Source: Candidatus Altarchaeota archaeon (GTDB taxonomy: Archaea > Altiarchaeota > Altiarchaeia > IMC4 > QMZM01). From it: 13,114 bases of DNA. Each line of letters opens with the position of its first letter. The first letter of the stretch is position 1. Both the position numbers and the translations under genes were made by a program. This document shows positions 6,264 to 12,927 of the stretch, one piece after another. Under the pieces are notes generated by a model. The model saw nothing but the letters and a program-made list of their open reading frames with translations, ran no database searches and had not been told where the DNA came from. Location: positions 1 through 13,114 of the forward strand of contig WALD01000072.1 of assembly GCA_015523055.1 (NCBI GenBank), written 5' to 3'.

Positions 6264-6503
6264 ATGGAAAACCTGTTCATTCTGGCAGGAGGTTTCCTCA
6301 TTTTCATAGGAACTCTGCTGCTGGCTGTCGGTATCCTGTTCTCAGGAGGTGGAAGGTCAGATGTCAGGGGCGGTGCGGTCATATTCATAGGCCCAATACC
6401 GATAGCGTTCGGAACCGAGAGGGAGTCGCTGGTAACGGTTTCGATTCTAATGGTTGTTATGATACTGCTGTTCTATTTCTTCTTCAGGGAATTCCGCCCA
6501 TAG
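6264..6503 (+). CDS. DUF131 (TIGR00304-type) small membrane protein
   Basis: This 79-residue protein has two hydrophobic segments: about residues 4-26 (FILAGGFLIFIGTLLLAVGI) and about 56-74 (VTVSILMVVMILLFYFFF). Between them a conserved loop reads GGAVIFIGPIPIAFGTERES (36-55). The GG-x(4)-GP-x-PI-x-FG pattern is typical of the archaeal DUF131 family, whose function is unknown. It is probably an inner-membrane protein with both ends on one side. The last 31 nt overlap the 3' end of the convergent TIM-barrel gene. The start ATG has no clear Shine-Dalgarno, consistent with a leaderless message. Confidence 0.75.
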   Translation: MENLFILAGGFLIFIGTLLLAVGILFSGGGRSDVRGGAVIFIGPIPIAFGTERESLVTVSILMVVMILLFYFFFREFRP

Positions 6504-7330
6504 ACCTCGTTCAGGAGTTCATCCAGCCTGCCCTTATCCCATGTGAGGAAAGGGCCCTCATTACTGGGGATCCAGCCCTCGACAATCAGGAAGCCGCTGT
6601 ATGGTTTCAGGGCATGAAGAAATTCGTTGAAATTTATATTGCCCATTCCTATCGGCAGGTGTTCGTTGTTTCCGGTATTATCGCTGATATGAACATGAGC
6701 AACATACTCCCTAAGTTTTGATGCAAATTCCCTGGGCTCCATTCCGGTTGTATTCGCGTGGGCAGAGTCCAGGCATAGTCTAAAATTTCTAGAATTTATA
6801 GCATTGATAATCCTTTTGATATCGGTTATATTATCCCCCATCGCCTTTGGCTTACTGGCAAGATTTTCCATACAAAGCGTAACCCCGGTGTCTTCAGCGT
6901 GCTTCGCAATTCTACTAAAATTCTTAAGTAGCAGATTAAAGACATTCTCCCTCCTGTATTTCCGGGAGGAGATGTATCCCGGATGAGCAACGACTATTTT
7001 AGAGTTGAGCTGCACCGCCACATCTATCGCTTCGTTTATCTGCCTCACGGTTTCGTTGGAGATTCTGATGTTCAGAGAGGATATGTTCAGGTCATGATAG
7101 GGACCATGAATTGAGACCCCCACATCCATGGTGCTTAGAATATCTTTTATCCTTCTGGTTGTTTTCTTTGCCTTCGTAGTTCCCCAGCCGGCGTACATCG
7201 GATTCTGGCACGGAATCTCAACGCACTCAAAACCAAGATTATTTACAGAGTAATTTATGGCGTAATCGAAATCCAGTCGGTTGTAGTCCCAGAATATCTG
7301 GGTGGACAGCCCTACCTTTGGTCTTTTCAT
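6473..7330 (-). CDS. Sugar phosphate isomerase/epimerase or endonuclease IV-like TIM-barrel protein
   Basis: I place the start at ATG 7328-7330 (MKRPKVGLSTQIF), giving 285 residues. The frame extends to a TTG at 7366, but the extra 12 codons would lie inside a perfect hairpin. The sequence shows the AP-endonuclease-2 barrel with metal-ligand strands in order: SIHGPYHDLN, KIVVAHPGY, VTLCMENLAS, LCLDSAHAN, VAHVHISDN, HLPIGMGNINF and LIVEGW. The His, Glu and Asp residues in these blocks form the trinuclear or mononuclear metal site of the superfamily. Members are either sugar isomerases/epimerases or abasic-site endonucleases; the sequence alone does not separate these, though an isomerase is more common at this length. 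It follows the RtcB-like gene on the same strand after about 80 nt. It overlaps the convergent DUF131 gene by 31 nt. Confidence 0.8.
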   Translation of the reverse strand: MKRPKVGLSTQIFWDYNRLDFDYAINYSVNNLGFECVEIPCQNPMYAGWGTTKAKKTTRRIKDILSTMDVGVSIHGPYHDLNISSLNIRISNETVRQINEAIDVAVQLNSKIVVAHPGYISSRKYRRENVFNLLLKNFSRIAKHAEDTGVTLCMENLASKPKAMGDNITDIKRIINAINSRNFRLCLDSAHANTTGMEPREFASKLREYVAHVHISDNTGNNEHLPIGMGNINFNEFLHALKPYSGFLIVEGWIPSNEGPFLTWDKGRLDELLNEVYGRNSLKKK

Positions 7331-7342
7331 TTCAACCATATC

Positions 7343-7363
7343 ATAAGGGGCTTTGCCCCTTAT
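7343..7363 (-). promoter_or_regulatory. Perfect 9-bp hairpin between the RtcB-like and TIM-barrel genes
   Basis: ATAAGGGGC, a 3-base loop and GCCCCTTAT form a perfect stem 12 nt before the preferred start codon at 7330. It could pause or end transcription from the upstream gene, or protect a processed message end. No T-run follows, so a simple terminator is less likely. Confidence 0.5.
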
Positions 7364-7412
7364 CAACCCCTTGACCTATCTTCGCTTCGGTCGTATCGCC
7401 GGGGGGATTCAA

Positions 7413-8651
7413 TCATATTTTAATAGTCATCAGGGGCTGAAGCTTTGCAATGGGATCCCCAAGGTCGTATTCCAGGACCTTCTCTATTACACCCAGACCA
7501 CGATAGGTGTATGGGAGTTCACGGGCATTGGTTACTATCATCCTGCCGAATCTTGACAGATCCTCACCGTTTGATGTTAGCTCATCAACTCTTGAAACCG
7601 GTTCTGGTCCCATCAGGATGAAATTATTGCCTATGTGGGTATTTACCACCTTTATGCGGGTGTAAGGTAGAGTTATATCATAGCCACCCCCGTGGGGTAG
7701 TATGTTCGTCTTCTTAAGTTCTTCATAGAGACCAATGTTTCTTGCCCTCTCTTCGAAACCGAGCCTGCCCATCACATCGTCTGAGAGATTCTCCTTACCT
7801 CTGAATATGTATACTGGAAGGTCCCACCTCAGAGCAACAGGGAATAGTGCCTTGCCCTTTGGAGATGACCTGTCCATGGTGTCATAGCATCCAATTCTTA
7901 TCTCATTCCTGGCAAATATTCCCTGGTGGGTAATGTTAGATATTATCTCACAATCGCCCAACATCTCCCTTGCCAGAAATTCTCGCCTCTTCTTTGAGAA
8001 TTCCTCAAGATCAAGCCAGAGTTTATAATACTCTCTGGCGTCGTCTCCATCGAGGACTGCAAAGGGCCCATAAGGTGTATCTATCTTATCTGCTCGGTCT
8101 ACCGCACCATACATGTCATCCTTCCTCTCAGGGGCGGAGCCGTGAAGAATAGCATAGCCGGAATCCTCGGGCATCCCATCCACAATGTCCGGGGAAACGC
8201 TTACTGTTTTGTAGAATTCAAAAAAATGGTTGCCTTCACCAAAGTCTGGTTTTAGGGTTATGCCATCAAGGACCATCTCCGATTCCTCAACCTCAGAAAT
8301 CCTTTTTAGTATGTCCCCCTCTGAGGGGAGTTCGTCAAGCTTCACAACAACCATACCGCAGGCGTTTGGCCTGATTTCCGGGAATGCCATACCGTTGTCC
8401 GGCCACTTTATAACAGCTCCGTAGCCGAAGCCGCTCTGCCATCTGCCTGTGTTCCGGGTTATGGTTGAATCCGGACTGAATACGCAATGGACATCAAAGC
8501 TATCCACTGCATAGATAATCTTGGAAAGACCATAACTCATATTCTCATAGGAGAGGGCGGATGCCAGGTCCCTTAAGCCGAGAGAGAAAATTCTCTCCTT
8601 CGCACAGTCCCTCAGTTCATTTCTGGACATATCAGAGATGGCTTTAGTCAT
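7413..8651 (-). CDS. Divergent RtcB-like RNA ligase homologue
   Basis: This 412-residue protein lines up by eye, in order, with RtcB, the Mn/GTP-dependent RNA 3'-phosphate ligase that joins tRNA exons. Matching blocks are GFGYGAVI (74-81, RtcB GYGFPIGG), PNACGM (95-100, DINCGV), GEGNHFFEF (138-146, GSGNHFLE), ILHGS (168-172, VHTGSRG), ISNITHQG (237-244, AHN), LPVYIFRG (278-285), LPHGGGY (318-324, HGAGR) and ELPYTYRGLGVIEKV (378-392, EAPGAYK). C98, H142, H170, H242 and H320 would match the metal ligands and the guanylylated histidine. Missing are the Asp three residues before the Cys (Pro here), the HRKGAT motif and the Arg of HGAGR; it is also shorter than archaeal RtcB (about 480). I therefore treat it as a diverged paralogue with uncertain activity. 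Transcription is divergent from trmI. Confidence 0.65.
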   Translation of the reverse strand: MTKAISDMSRNELRDCAKERIFSLGLRDLASALSYENMSYGLSKIIYAVDSFDVHCVFSPDSTITRNTGRWQSGFGYGAVIKWPDNGMAFPEIRPNACGMVVVKLDELPSEGDILKRISEVEESEMVLDGITLKPDFGEGNHFFEFYKTVSVSPDIVDGMPEDSGYAILHGSAPERKDDMYGAVDRADKIDTPYGPFAVLDGDDAREYYKLWLDLEEFSKKRREFLAREMLGDCEIISNITHQGIFARNEIRIGCYDTMDRSSPKGKALFPVALRWDLPVYIFRGKENLSDDVMGRLGFEERARNIGLYEELKKTNILPHGGGYDITLPYTRIKVVNTHIGNNFILMGPEPVSRVDELTSNGEDLSRFGRMIVTNARELPYTYRGLGVIEKVLEYDLGDPIAKLQPLMTIKI

Positions 8652-8692
8652 TTTGGGATATATATTTACTTGCTATCTTTATTAATAAAATA
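8652..8692. promoter_or_regulatory. Divergent promoter pair between the RtcB-like gene and trmI
   Basis: The 41-nt spacer holds ATATATAT at 8658-8665, about 31 nt before the trmI ATG. TTTATTAATAAAA at 8678-8690 lies about 33 nt before the minus-strand ATG. Each sits at TATA-box distance from the opposite start, so both messages would be leaderless or nearly so. The two TATA elements lie back to back, so initiation complexes may compete. Confidence 0.6.
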
Positions 8693-9424
8693 ATGTATCT
8701 CCTCATAGACGAGAAGGGAAGGCAGTATCTCATCCGGGGCGATGACGACTTCCACACGAATTATGGCGTAATCAGTTCAAGTGAGTTGTTGAAGAAAAGG
8801 CCGGGCAGTATTATAGAAACTCAGACGGGGCGTAAATTCTTCGTTCTTGAACCATCAATGCTGGATTTCATTAAAAAATCGAAAAGAGGCCCACAGGCGA
8901 TAACGCTGAAGGACTGCAGCCTTATCGCCTCTTACAGTGGAATTCACCCGGGAAGCAGAGTGGTTGATGCCGGCACAGGCTCTGGAATTCTTGCCATGTT
9001 TCTTGCCAGTATTACATGTCCGGAGAAGCTGACAACCTATGAGATAAGAGAGGATTTCGCGGAGATTGCGGAAAGGAATTTTGAGAAGGGAGGAATTAAG
9101 AATATAAAACTGAAGCTGAAAAATATCTATGAGGGGATTGATGAGAGGGACCTGGATGTCATAACGCTGGATTTGCCCGAACCCTGGAGGGTGGTTGAAC
9201 ATGCAAAGAGGAGCCTGAAGCCAGGGGGTTATCTGGTTTCATACTCACCCAGCATAGAGCAGTCAAAGAGATTCTATGACAGACTTGATGGGTTCATGTC
9301 AGAGACGGTTGAATGCATCATCAGAAACTGGGATATGAGAGTAGTCAGACCGCATTCAAGGATGATTGCTCACACCGCCTTTATAACATTTGCCAGATGG
9401 CTCGGCAGTTCCGTGCCAAGGTAG
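8693..9424 (+). CDS. trmI: tRNA (adenine-N1)-methyltransferase, archaeal TrmI type
   Basis: This 243-residue protein has an N-terminal beta domain (1-65) followed by a class I SAM-dependent fold. GPQAITLKDCSLI (66-78) corresponds to the R/Q-x-I-x-x-KD block of TrmI. Motif I is RVVDAGTGSGILAMF, the acidic SAM ribose residue lies in TYEIREDF, and DVITLDLPEPW followed by AKRSLKPGGYLVSYSP is the catalytic-motif region of m1A methyltransferases. Archaeal TrmI methylates A57 and A58 in the T loop of tRNAs, stabilising tRNA at high temperature. Both tRNAs in this window have A at the relevant T-loop positions. The start ATG is placed by a TATA box about 31 nt upstream, implying a leaderless message. 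The 3' end overlaps the convergent GIY-YIG gene by 55 nt. Confidence 0.88.
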   Translation: MYLLIDEKGRQYLIRGDDDFHTNYGVISSSELLKKRPGSIIETQTGRKFFVLEPSMLDFIKKSKRGPQAITLKDCSLIASYSGIHPGSRVVDAGTGSGILAMFLASITCPEKLTTYEIREDFAEIAERNFEKGGIKNIKLKLKNIYEGIDERDLDVITLDLPEPWRVVEHAKRSLKPGGYLVSYSPSIEQSKRFYDRLDGFMSETVECIIRNWDMRVVRPHSRMIAHTAFITFARWLGSSVPR

Positions 9425-9756
9425 AAGAGATGTGAATTACAACTGCAGTCGCTTGAGCCGAAATTTCTTATGGAGAGGTATTCCCTGGCAAGAGCCGTGG
9501 CAATTTCGCATTCCCTCATTTCATTACTCTCAAAGACTATGACATCAACAACATCCGCTATTTCAAGGAGATAATCAATATGCCAGAATTTTTTCTTTTC
9601 GCTCCTGAGGTGCCGCCGAATTCTTGCCTCAAGAGAATTCATTGCTGACCCCACATAGGCATAAAATCCCGGCTGGAATTCAACCATGCCCAGTCTGCCA
9701 ACCCTGATCTCCACCCCCTTTTGAACTCTTGTAAGCAGGATGTATGAGCCTCTCAT
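9370..9756 (-). CDS. GIY-YIG family (DUF123) protein
   Basis: This 128-residue protein matches the DUF123 branch of the GIY-YIG fold: GSYILLTRV at the N-terminus (the GIY strand), GFYAYVGSAMNSLEARIRRH (the YIG strand and the following arginine helix), KFWHIDYLLEIADV, and the diagnostic C-terminal SDCSCNSHLFYLG. DUF123 domains occur alone or fused to endonuclease III in archaea, which suggests a DNA repair or nucleic-acid cleavage role; the function of the solitary form is not established. A purine-rich GGATAAGGA lies just before its ATG. The upstream unknown gene ends 7 nt away, so the two are co-transcribed. The last 55 nt are antisense to the trmI 3' end. Both proteins look complete there, because the conserved SDCSCNSHLFY motif lies almost entirely within the overlapped tail. 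Confidence 0.85.
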   Translation of the reverse strand: MRGSYILLTRVQKGVEIRVGRLGMVEFQPGFYAYVGSAMNSLEARIRRHLRSEKKKFWHIDYLLEIADVVDVIVFESNEMRECEIATALAREYLSIRNFGSSDCSCNSHLFYLGTELPSHLANVIKAV

Positions 9757-9763
9757 TTTTTCC

Positions 9764-10378
9764 TTATCCCTGCCTTAGCTCCGCTCCTAACCAGCCAAGC
9801 GAGAAATGAATTGCGTTGAGGATTAGTGTTCTGTGCCCCATAACAGAGGTTACATTCCTCAGCTTCAATCCGTCTGAAAGGTAGTCGGATTTGAATGCAA
9901 GATTCAGGACCCCTGCGATTGATGTCGGAACCCTGCTGAGGAATATAGAATTCCCGGGAGAATTCTCCCCAATGAATAGATTTACCCCCCGATCTGGAGC
10001 ATCTTTGGTCATTAAAAGGAGATTAACACGCATTGAATTCTTTCTCGCCATGGCTTCAATCTTCATGAATTCATCAGCACTCAGGTTGAGACAATACTCC
10101 GGCGGTTCAAATTTATATTTCACCCCCTCAATGATGTCCATCAACTGAAGCACTGCCCTTGCTAGGGCTCCCGGGTCTGAAAAATCGGTATGGCGCAGGA
10201 GTTCCTCCCGGTATTCCTTTGCCCGATTTACATTGTTTATCTCCTTCCCCGACAGCATCTTGACCAGAGGTAAAGGAATCGGTTTCGTGTCTATAGTCTG
10301 GGCCTCTTCCGCTAATCTAATCTTTGTTCGGGTCAGGGAGAAAATCTTCTTTGCACCCCTGATTACATGTTTTTCCAT
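9764..10378 (-). CDS. Conserved-looking protein of unknown function
   Basis: This 204-residue protein belongs to no family I recognise. It is soluble, with no signal peptide or clear membrane span. The N-terminal 60 residues are basic and probably helical (KHVIRGAKKIFSLTRTKIRL). The middle (about 75-145) alternates helices and strands (GALARAVLQLMDIIEGVKYK, then MRVNLLLM). The C-terminus is more hydrophobic (SIAGVLNLAF, TLILNAIHFSLGWLGAELR). No catalytic motif or cysteine cluster is seen. Codon use resembles the neighbours. It is the first gene of a two-gene unit with the GIY-YIG protein (7-nt gap), which suggests a shared nucleic-acid-related role as inference only. A TATA-like stretch lies about 30 nt before its ATG. 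Confidence 0.7.
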   Translation of the reverse strand: MEKHVIRGAKKIFSLTRTKIRLAEEAQTIDTKPIPLPLVKMLSGKEINNVNRAKEYREELLRHTDFSDPGALARAVLQLMDIIEGVKYKFEPPEYCLNLSADEFMKIEAMARKNSMRVNLLLMTKDAPDRGVNLFIGENSPGNSIFLSRVPTSIAGVLNLAFKSDYLSDGLKLRNVTSVMGHRTLILNAIHFSLGWLGAELRQG

Positions 10379-10417
10379 CGATACTTATTTAACTCCCCTT
10401 AACTAAAAATAAATAAC
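10379..10417. promoter_or_regulatory. Divergent promoter region, unknown gene / prepilin peptidase
   Basis: The 39-nt spacer has CTTATTTAAC (10385-10394) about 28 nt before the plus-strand ATG. An AT-rich run AAAAATAAATAA (10405-10416) lies about 30 nt before the minus-strand ATG. The geometry is the same as between the RtcB-like gene and trmI: two back-to-back TATA boxes with leaderless starts. Confidence 0.5.
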
Positions 10418-11293
10418 ATGTTGCTGATAACCATAGCGATAGCAATATCTCTCCTGTTCCTGTCGATTGCAAGCTATTTTGACCTCAGGGATGGAGAGAT
10501 TCCGGACAGGGTGAGCATTGGCTTTGTCGGGGTTATGCTATCAATCGTTTTTCTGGATTCCATACTACATTCAGATCCTAATCTACTCCTTAATTCATTG
10601 ATTATTGGCGCAGCGTACTTCGCCTTGGGCTATGTTTCCTTCTGGCTGGGGCAGTGGGGCGGTGGTGATGTAAAGATTCTTGCAGGTATCGGATGTTCTG
10701 TCGGCTATCTCGGCACTCTGGGGGTTTTCAGCGAAGGATTTGTCCCTTACTTCGTTGCCTACTTCGTGAATCTTGGTTTGGTTGGGTGGCCCTATGTGGT
10801 TCTGTACTCTCTGATTCTTGGCGTTATGAAACCAGAGTCCTTCACGAGATTCATGTCGCTCCTCAGGAAGAAGAGGACAATCATTCTTGTTGCGGTGTCA
10901 TTCCTGCCCTCCCTCGCAGTCCTGTTCCTGAACCTAGGCGTTCTGGGTCTTATCTACCTTGTCCTGCCTATCTTTGTGCTTCTTTCGGTTTATCTAAAGG
11001 CAGTTGAGAAGGTGGCTTTGCAGAAGAATGTCAAGGTCAGCGAACTCAGAGAGTATGATGCTCTGGCTGAGGACATAGTGGTTGACGGAAGCCTGATAGC
11101 AAGAAAGAGGAACATAGAGGGCATAACCAAAGAGCAGCTTGGGGAGATAAAAAGGCTTGCGAAGGAGGGAAAGATTCCAGATAAAATCAGAATTCGTTGG
11201 GGTATAAAATTTGTGCCAATCCTGTTCCTTGCGTTCGTTTCTTTGCTGTGGTTGGGAGATATAATGGGAATTCTTTTTGATTGGATGCTTTGA
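10418..11293 (+). CDS. Archaeal prepilin/preflagellin peptidase (A24 aspartic, FlaK/PibD family)
   Basis: This 291-residue membrane protein has the two aspartate motifs of GXGD peptidases. YFDLRDGEIPD (20-30) contains D22 just after the first membrane segment, and WGGGDVKILAGIG (80-92) contains D84. Several hydrophobic spans follow (about 32-50, 56-78, 96-106, 112-134, 153-190), and a last one lies near the C-terminus (about 269-289). The enzyme removes class III signal peptides from archaellins and type IV pilins at the membrane. It is longer than FlaK (about 230); the extra part includes a charged cytoplasmic stretch (about 195-265, many Lys/Glu) before the last span, as in other archaeal A24 proteins with a C-terminal domain. 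No pilin gene is adjacent, so its substrates are encoded elsewhere. The start is leaderless. Confidence 0.88.
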   Translation: MLLITIAIAISLLFLSIASYFDLRDGEIPDRVSIGFVGVMLSIVFLDSILHSDPNLLLNSLIIGAAYFALGYVSFWLGQWGGGDVKILAGIGCSVGYLGTLGVFSEGFVPYFVAYFVNLGLVGWPYVVLYSLILGVMKPESFTRFMSLLRKKRTIILVAVSFLPSLAVLFLNLGVLGLIYLVLPIFVLLSVYLKAVEKVALQKNVKVSELREYDALAEDIVVDGSLIARKRNIEGITKEQLGEIKRLAKEGKIPDKIRIRWGIKFVPILFLAFVSLLWLGDIMGILFDWML

Positions 11294-11384
11294 ATTCAGA
11301 GGGGATAGGCTTCCAACACAGGTAGAATTTTGAACAGATTATCTGACCTGCTCGGATTATCTGGTTTTTATAAAGACCAGCAGG
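11294..11384. terminator. Convergent intergenic spacer with termination-like elements
   Basis: Between two convergent stops lies a direct repeat, GATTATCTG (11337-11345 and 11355-11363). The second copy leads into an inverted repeat (CTGGT ... ACCAG, 11361-11380) enclosing TTTTTATAAA. The T5 run could end plus-strand transcription. Evidence is weak beyond position and composition. Confidence 0.35.
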
Positions 11385-12635
11385 CTATACCTCAACCATC
11401 ACCGCCCCGTTGCTTGATATGATGTCCTCCTTTGGAATCTTTATCTTATTCACTTTTATTCCTCTAAATCTGGAACCGTCGAGTATGACCTTTGAGACAT
11501 TACCTATGAATTTGCCGTCCGGGTCATAGACCTTCTTCTTTGCAAACTCCTTTATCAGGTTCTCCCTGGCCTTTATTTCCTCACGGAATATGCTCTCCGT
11601 AATCTTGATAACAAGTGCTGTAATGATTGTACTTATGAGGATGGACAATATAAACTTGATGAGTTGGCTCACAGATCCAAGAGCATAATAATTGGCCCAC
11701 GATTCACCTATCAGTTTAATGAGTGGAATAAGGACGAGGAGGATTATATACTTCCTTATCTTCAGGTATCTTTCCGATGCATAATCGTCTATTATCCTGC
11801 CGATGATTACGATGAGAATGGAGAGAAGAATCAGATTCCCTGCATTCACCGTAAGGATAGTTGCTATAATGCTGATAGCACCGTGAGGATTCTCTGAGGA
11901 GTATTCCCCAACGCCATAGCTGAGTCCTATTATAAAGACGAAAATTGCCACAACATAGGTGACAATGGATATTCTTTCTATGGAGAGAGAGCTGATGAAT
12001 TCTGAACCCCAGTTGAAGAAGTCCTCCTCCCAACCGAGCCCCTTTATTATCAGATAAACGCCAATAAGGGCAAGGATTACATTCAGCATCAAGGACACTG
12101 CTCCAAAGAGCCCTCCGATTGACAACAAAAGCAGAGCAAGGCCGGGAATTCCAAAGACCAGCCTTGAGAGGTTTGGATCATCGGAGACCTCCCGAATGAA
12201 ATGGAGGAGGGTAAAGTATGCCTTCTCCAGCTCCTTACTCTGTCTCACTATTATTCTCTGGACCGAGTTTATCTTGACCCTTGATTGGACTATGGGGATT
12301 ATCTCTTCATCCTGCTCTCCGTCGGTGACAATAACTACCGATTTTGGTTCCAGTTTTCTGAGAACCTCATCGAGCTGCTCAGAGAGCTTTGTGTCGGATG
12401 TTATGCCAACCCGTTTATCCCCAGTGATAGTTGCAATCTCCGTCCTGAACTCCTTTGCCGCCTTTATTGCTCCAAAGAGGGCATTAACATCTGTGTCTTC
12501 AGGGTCCTCCAGAGCCAGTTCCTTTGCTATTCTGAGATTTTCATCTATGCCGATGATTGGGCCCTTCTTCCCTGTTTTTATACCGATGTCATTATCTCTG
12601 TCTATGCACAGAACGATGGCCTTTTTCATGTTCAT
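11385..12635 (-). CDS. DUF373 integral membrane protein with PRC-barrel-like C-terminus
   Basis: This 416-residue protein starts with a soluble domain (1-150). It shows KKAIVLCIDRDNDIG (4-18), IGIDENLRIAKELALEDPED (28-47), DVNALFGAIKAAKE, AVITG-like ATITGDKRVG and VIVTDGEQDEEIIPIVQSR, the hallmark of archaeal DUF373. About seven membrane spans follow (157-199, 222-242, 252-279, 295-310 and 320-345). The last 50 residues (VYDPDGKFIGNVSKVILDGS, then IKVNKIKIPKEDIISSNGA) resemble a PRC-barrel strand pattern. The family function is unknown; the acidic N-terminal domain could bind metal or nucleotide. Met3 (12629) is an equally good start and has TAAATACC about 27 nt upstream. It converges with the peptidase gene across a 91-nt spacer. 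Confidence 0.8.
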   Translation of the reverse strand: MNMKKAIVLCIDRDNDIGIKTGKKGPIIGIDENLRIAKELALEDPEDTDVNALFGAIKAAKEFRTEIATITGDKRVGITSDTKLSEQLDEVLRKLEPKSVVIVTDGEQDEEIIPIVQSRVKINSVQRIIVRQSKELEKAYFTLLHFIREVSDDPNLSRLVFGIPGLALLLLSIGGLFGAVSLMLNVILALIGVYLIIKGLGWEEDFFNWGSEFISSLSIERISIVTYVVAIFVFIIGLSYGVGEYSSENPHGAISIIATILTVNAGNLILLSILIVIIGRIIDDYASERYLKIRKYIILLVLIPLIKLIGESWANYYALGSVSQLIKFILSILISTIITALVIKITESIFREEIKARENLIKEFAKKKVYDPDGKFIGNVSKVILDGSRFRGIKVNKIKIPKEDIISSNGAVMVEV

Positions 12636-12760
12636 ATGATGTGGATATATGGTATTTAGAGAAGATTAATAAGCATAAATGCTAATGTCCTGCACCATGC
12701 CTGTTTTATATCATGCCTATTCCCAGAAATGCCCTCCAGCCTCCGAATTTCATCTCTTAA

Positions 12761-12850
12761 TTGAAGAAAGGCAGTGAAAAGCACGTGTTTATGGGGAGAA
12801 CTCCGAAGCTGGTCAGGAAGATCGGTGTAAAGGGGATCAGAGGATTTTAG
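12761..12850 (+). CDS. Possible 29-residue basic peptide (or small RNA locus)
   Basis: In the 292-nt stretch 12636-12927, otherwise without a gene, a frame from TTG 12761 (preceded directly by an in-frame TAA) or ATG 12791 ends at TAG 12848-12850. The peptide is strongly basic (GRTPKLVRKIGVKGIRGF at the end) and matches no family I know. Two context signals support a transcript here. A TATA-like TTTTATATC lies at 12704-12712, and a T-rich tract starting right after the stop (12866-12884, with two T5 runs) would terminate plus-strand transcription. No clear Shine-Dalgarno precedes either start. The transcript could equally be a noncoding RNA of about 130 nt. Confidence 0.25.
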   Translation: MKKGSEKHVFMGRTPKLVRKIGVKGIRGF

Positions 12851-12865
12851 GTTTTCTGATTCTTC

Positions 12866-12884
12866 CTTTTTGTTCTTTTTGTTA
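12866..12884 (+). terminator. T-rich termination tract
   Basis: Two runs of five T residues interrupted by GTTC lie 16 nt after the stop of the candidate mini-gene. On the plus strand this is a typical archaeal intrinsic terminator. On the minus strand it is A-rich and cannot terminate the tRNA-Tyr transcript. Confidence 0.4.
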
Positions 12885-12927
12885 TCTGCCTGGGGGTAAT
12901 ATGCTCTATCTTAATTTATCCTAAGAG

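Noticed and set aside
7331..7366. TTG 7366 as the start of the TIM-barrel protein
   Set aside because: The added 12 residues are encoded by a perfect hairpin and precede the first barrel strand; ATG 7330 is better placed.
11337..11363. GATTATCTG direct repeat as an operator
   Set aside because: It lies between two convergent stop codons, where no promoter is expected; more likely chance or part of a 3' end.
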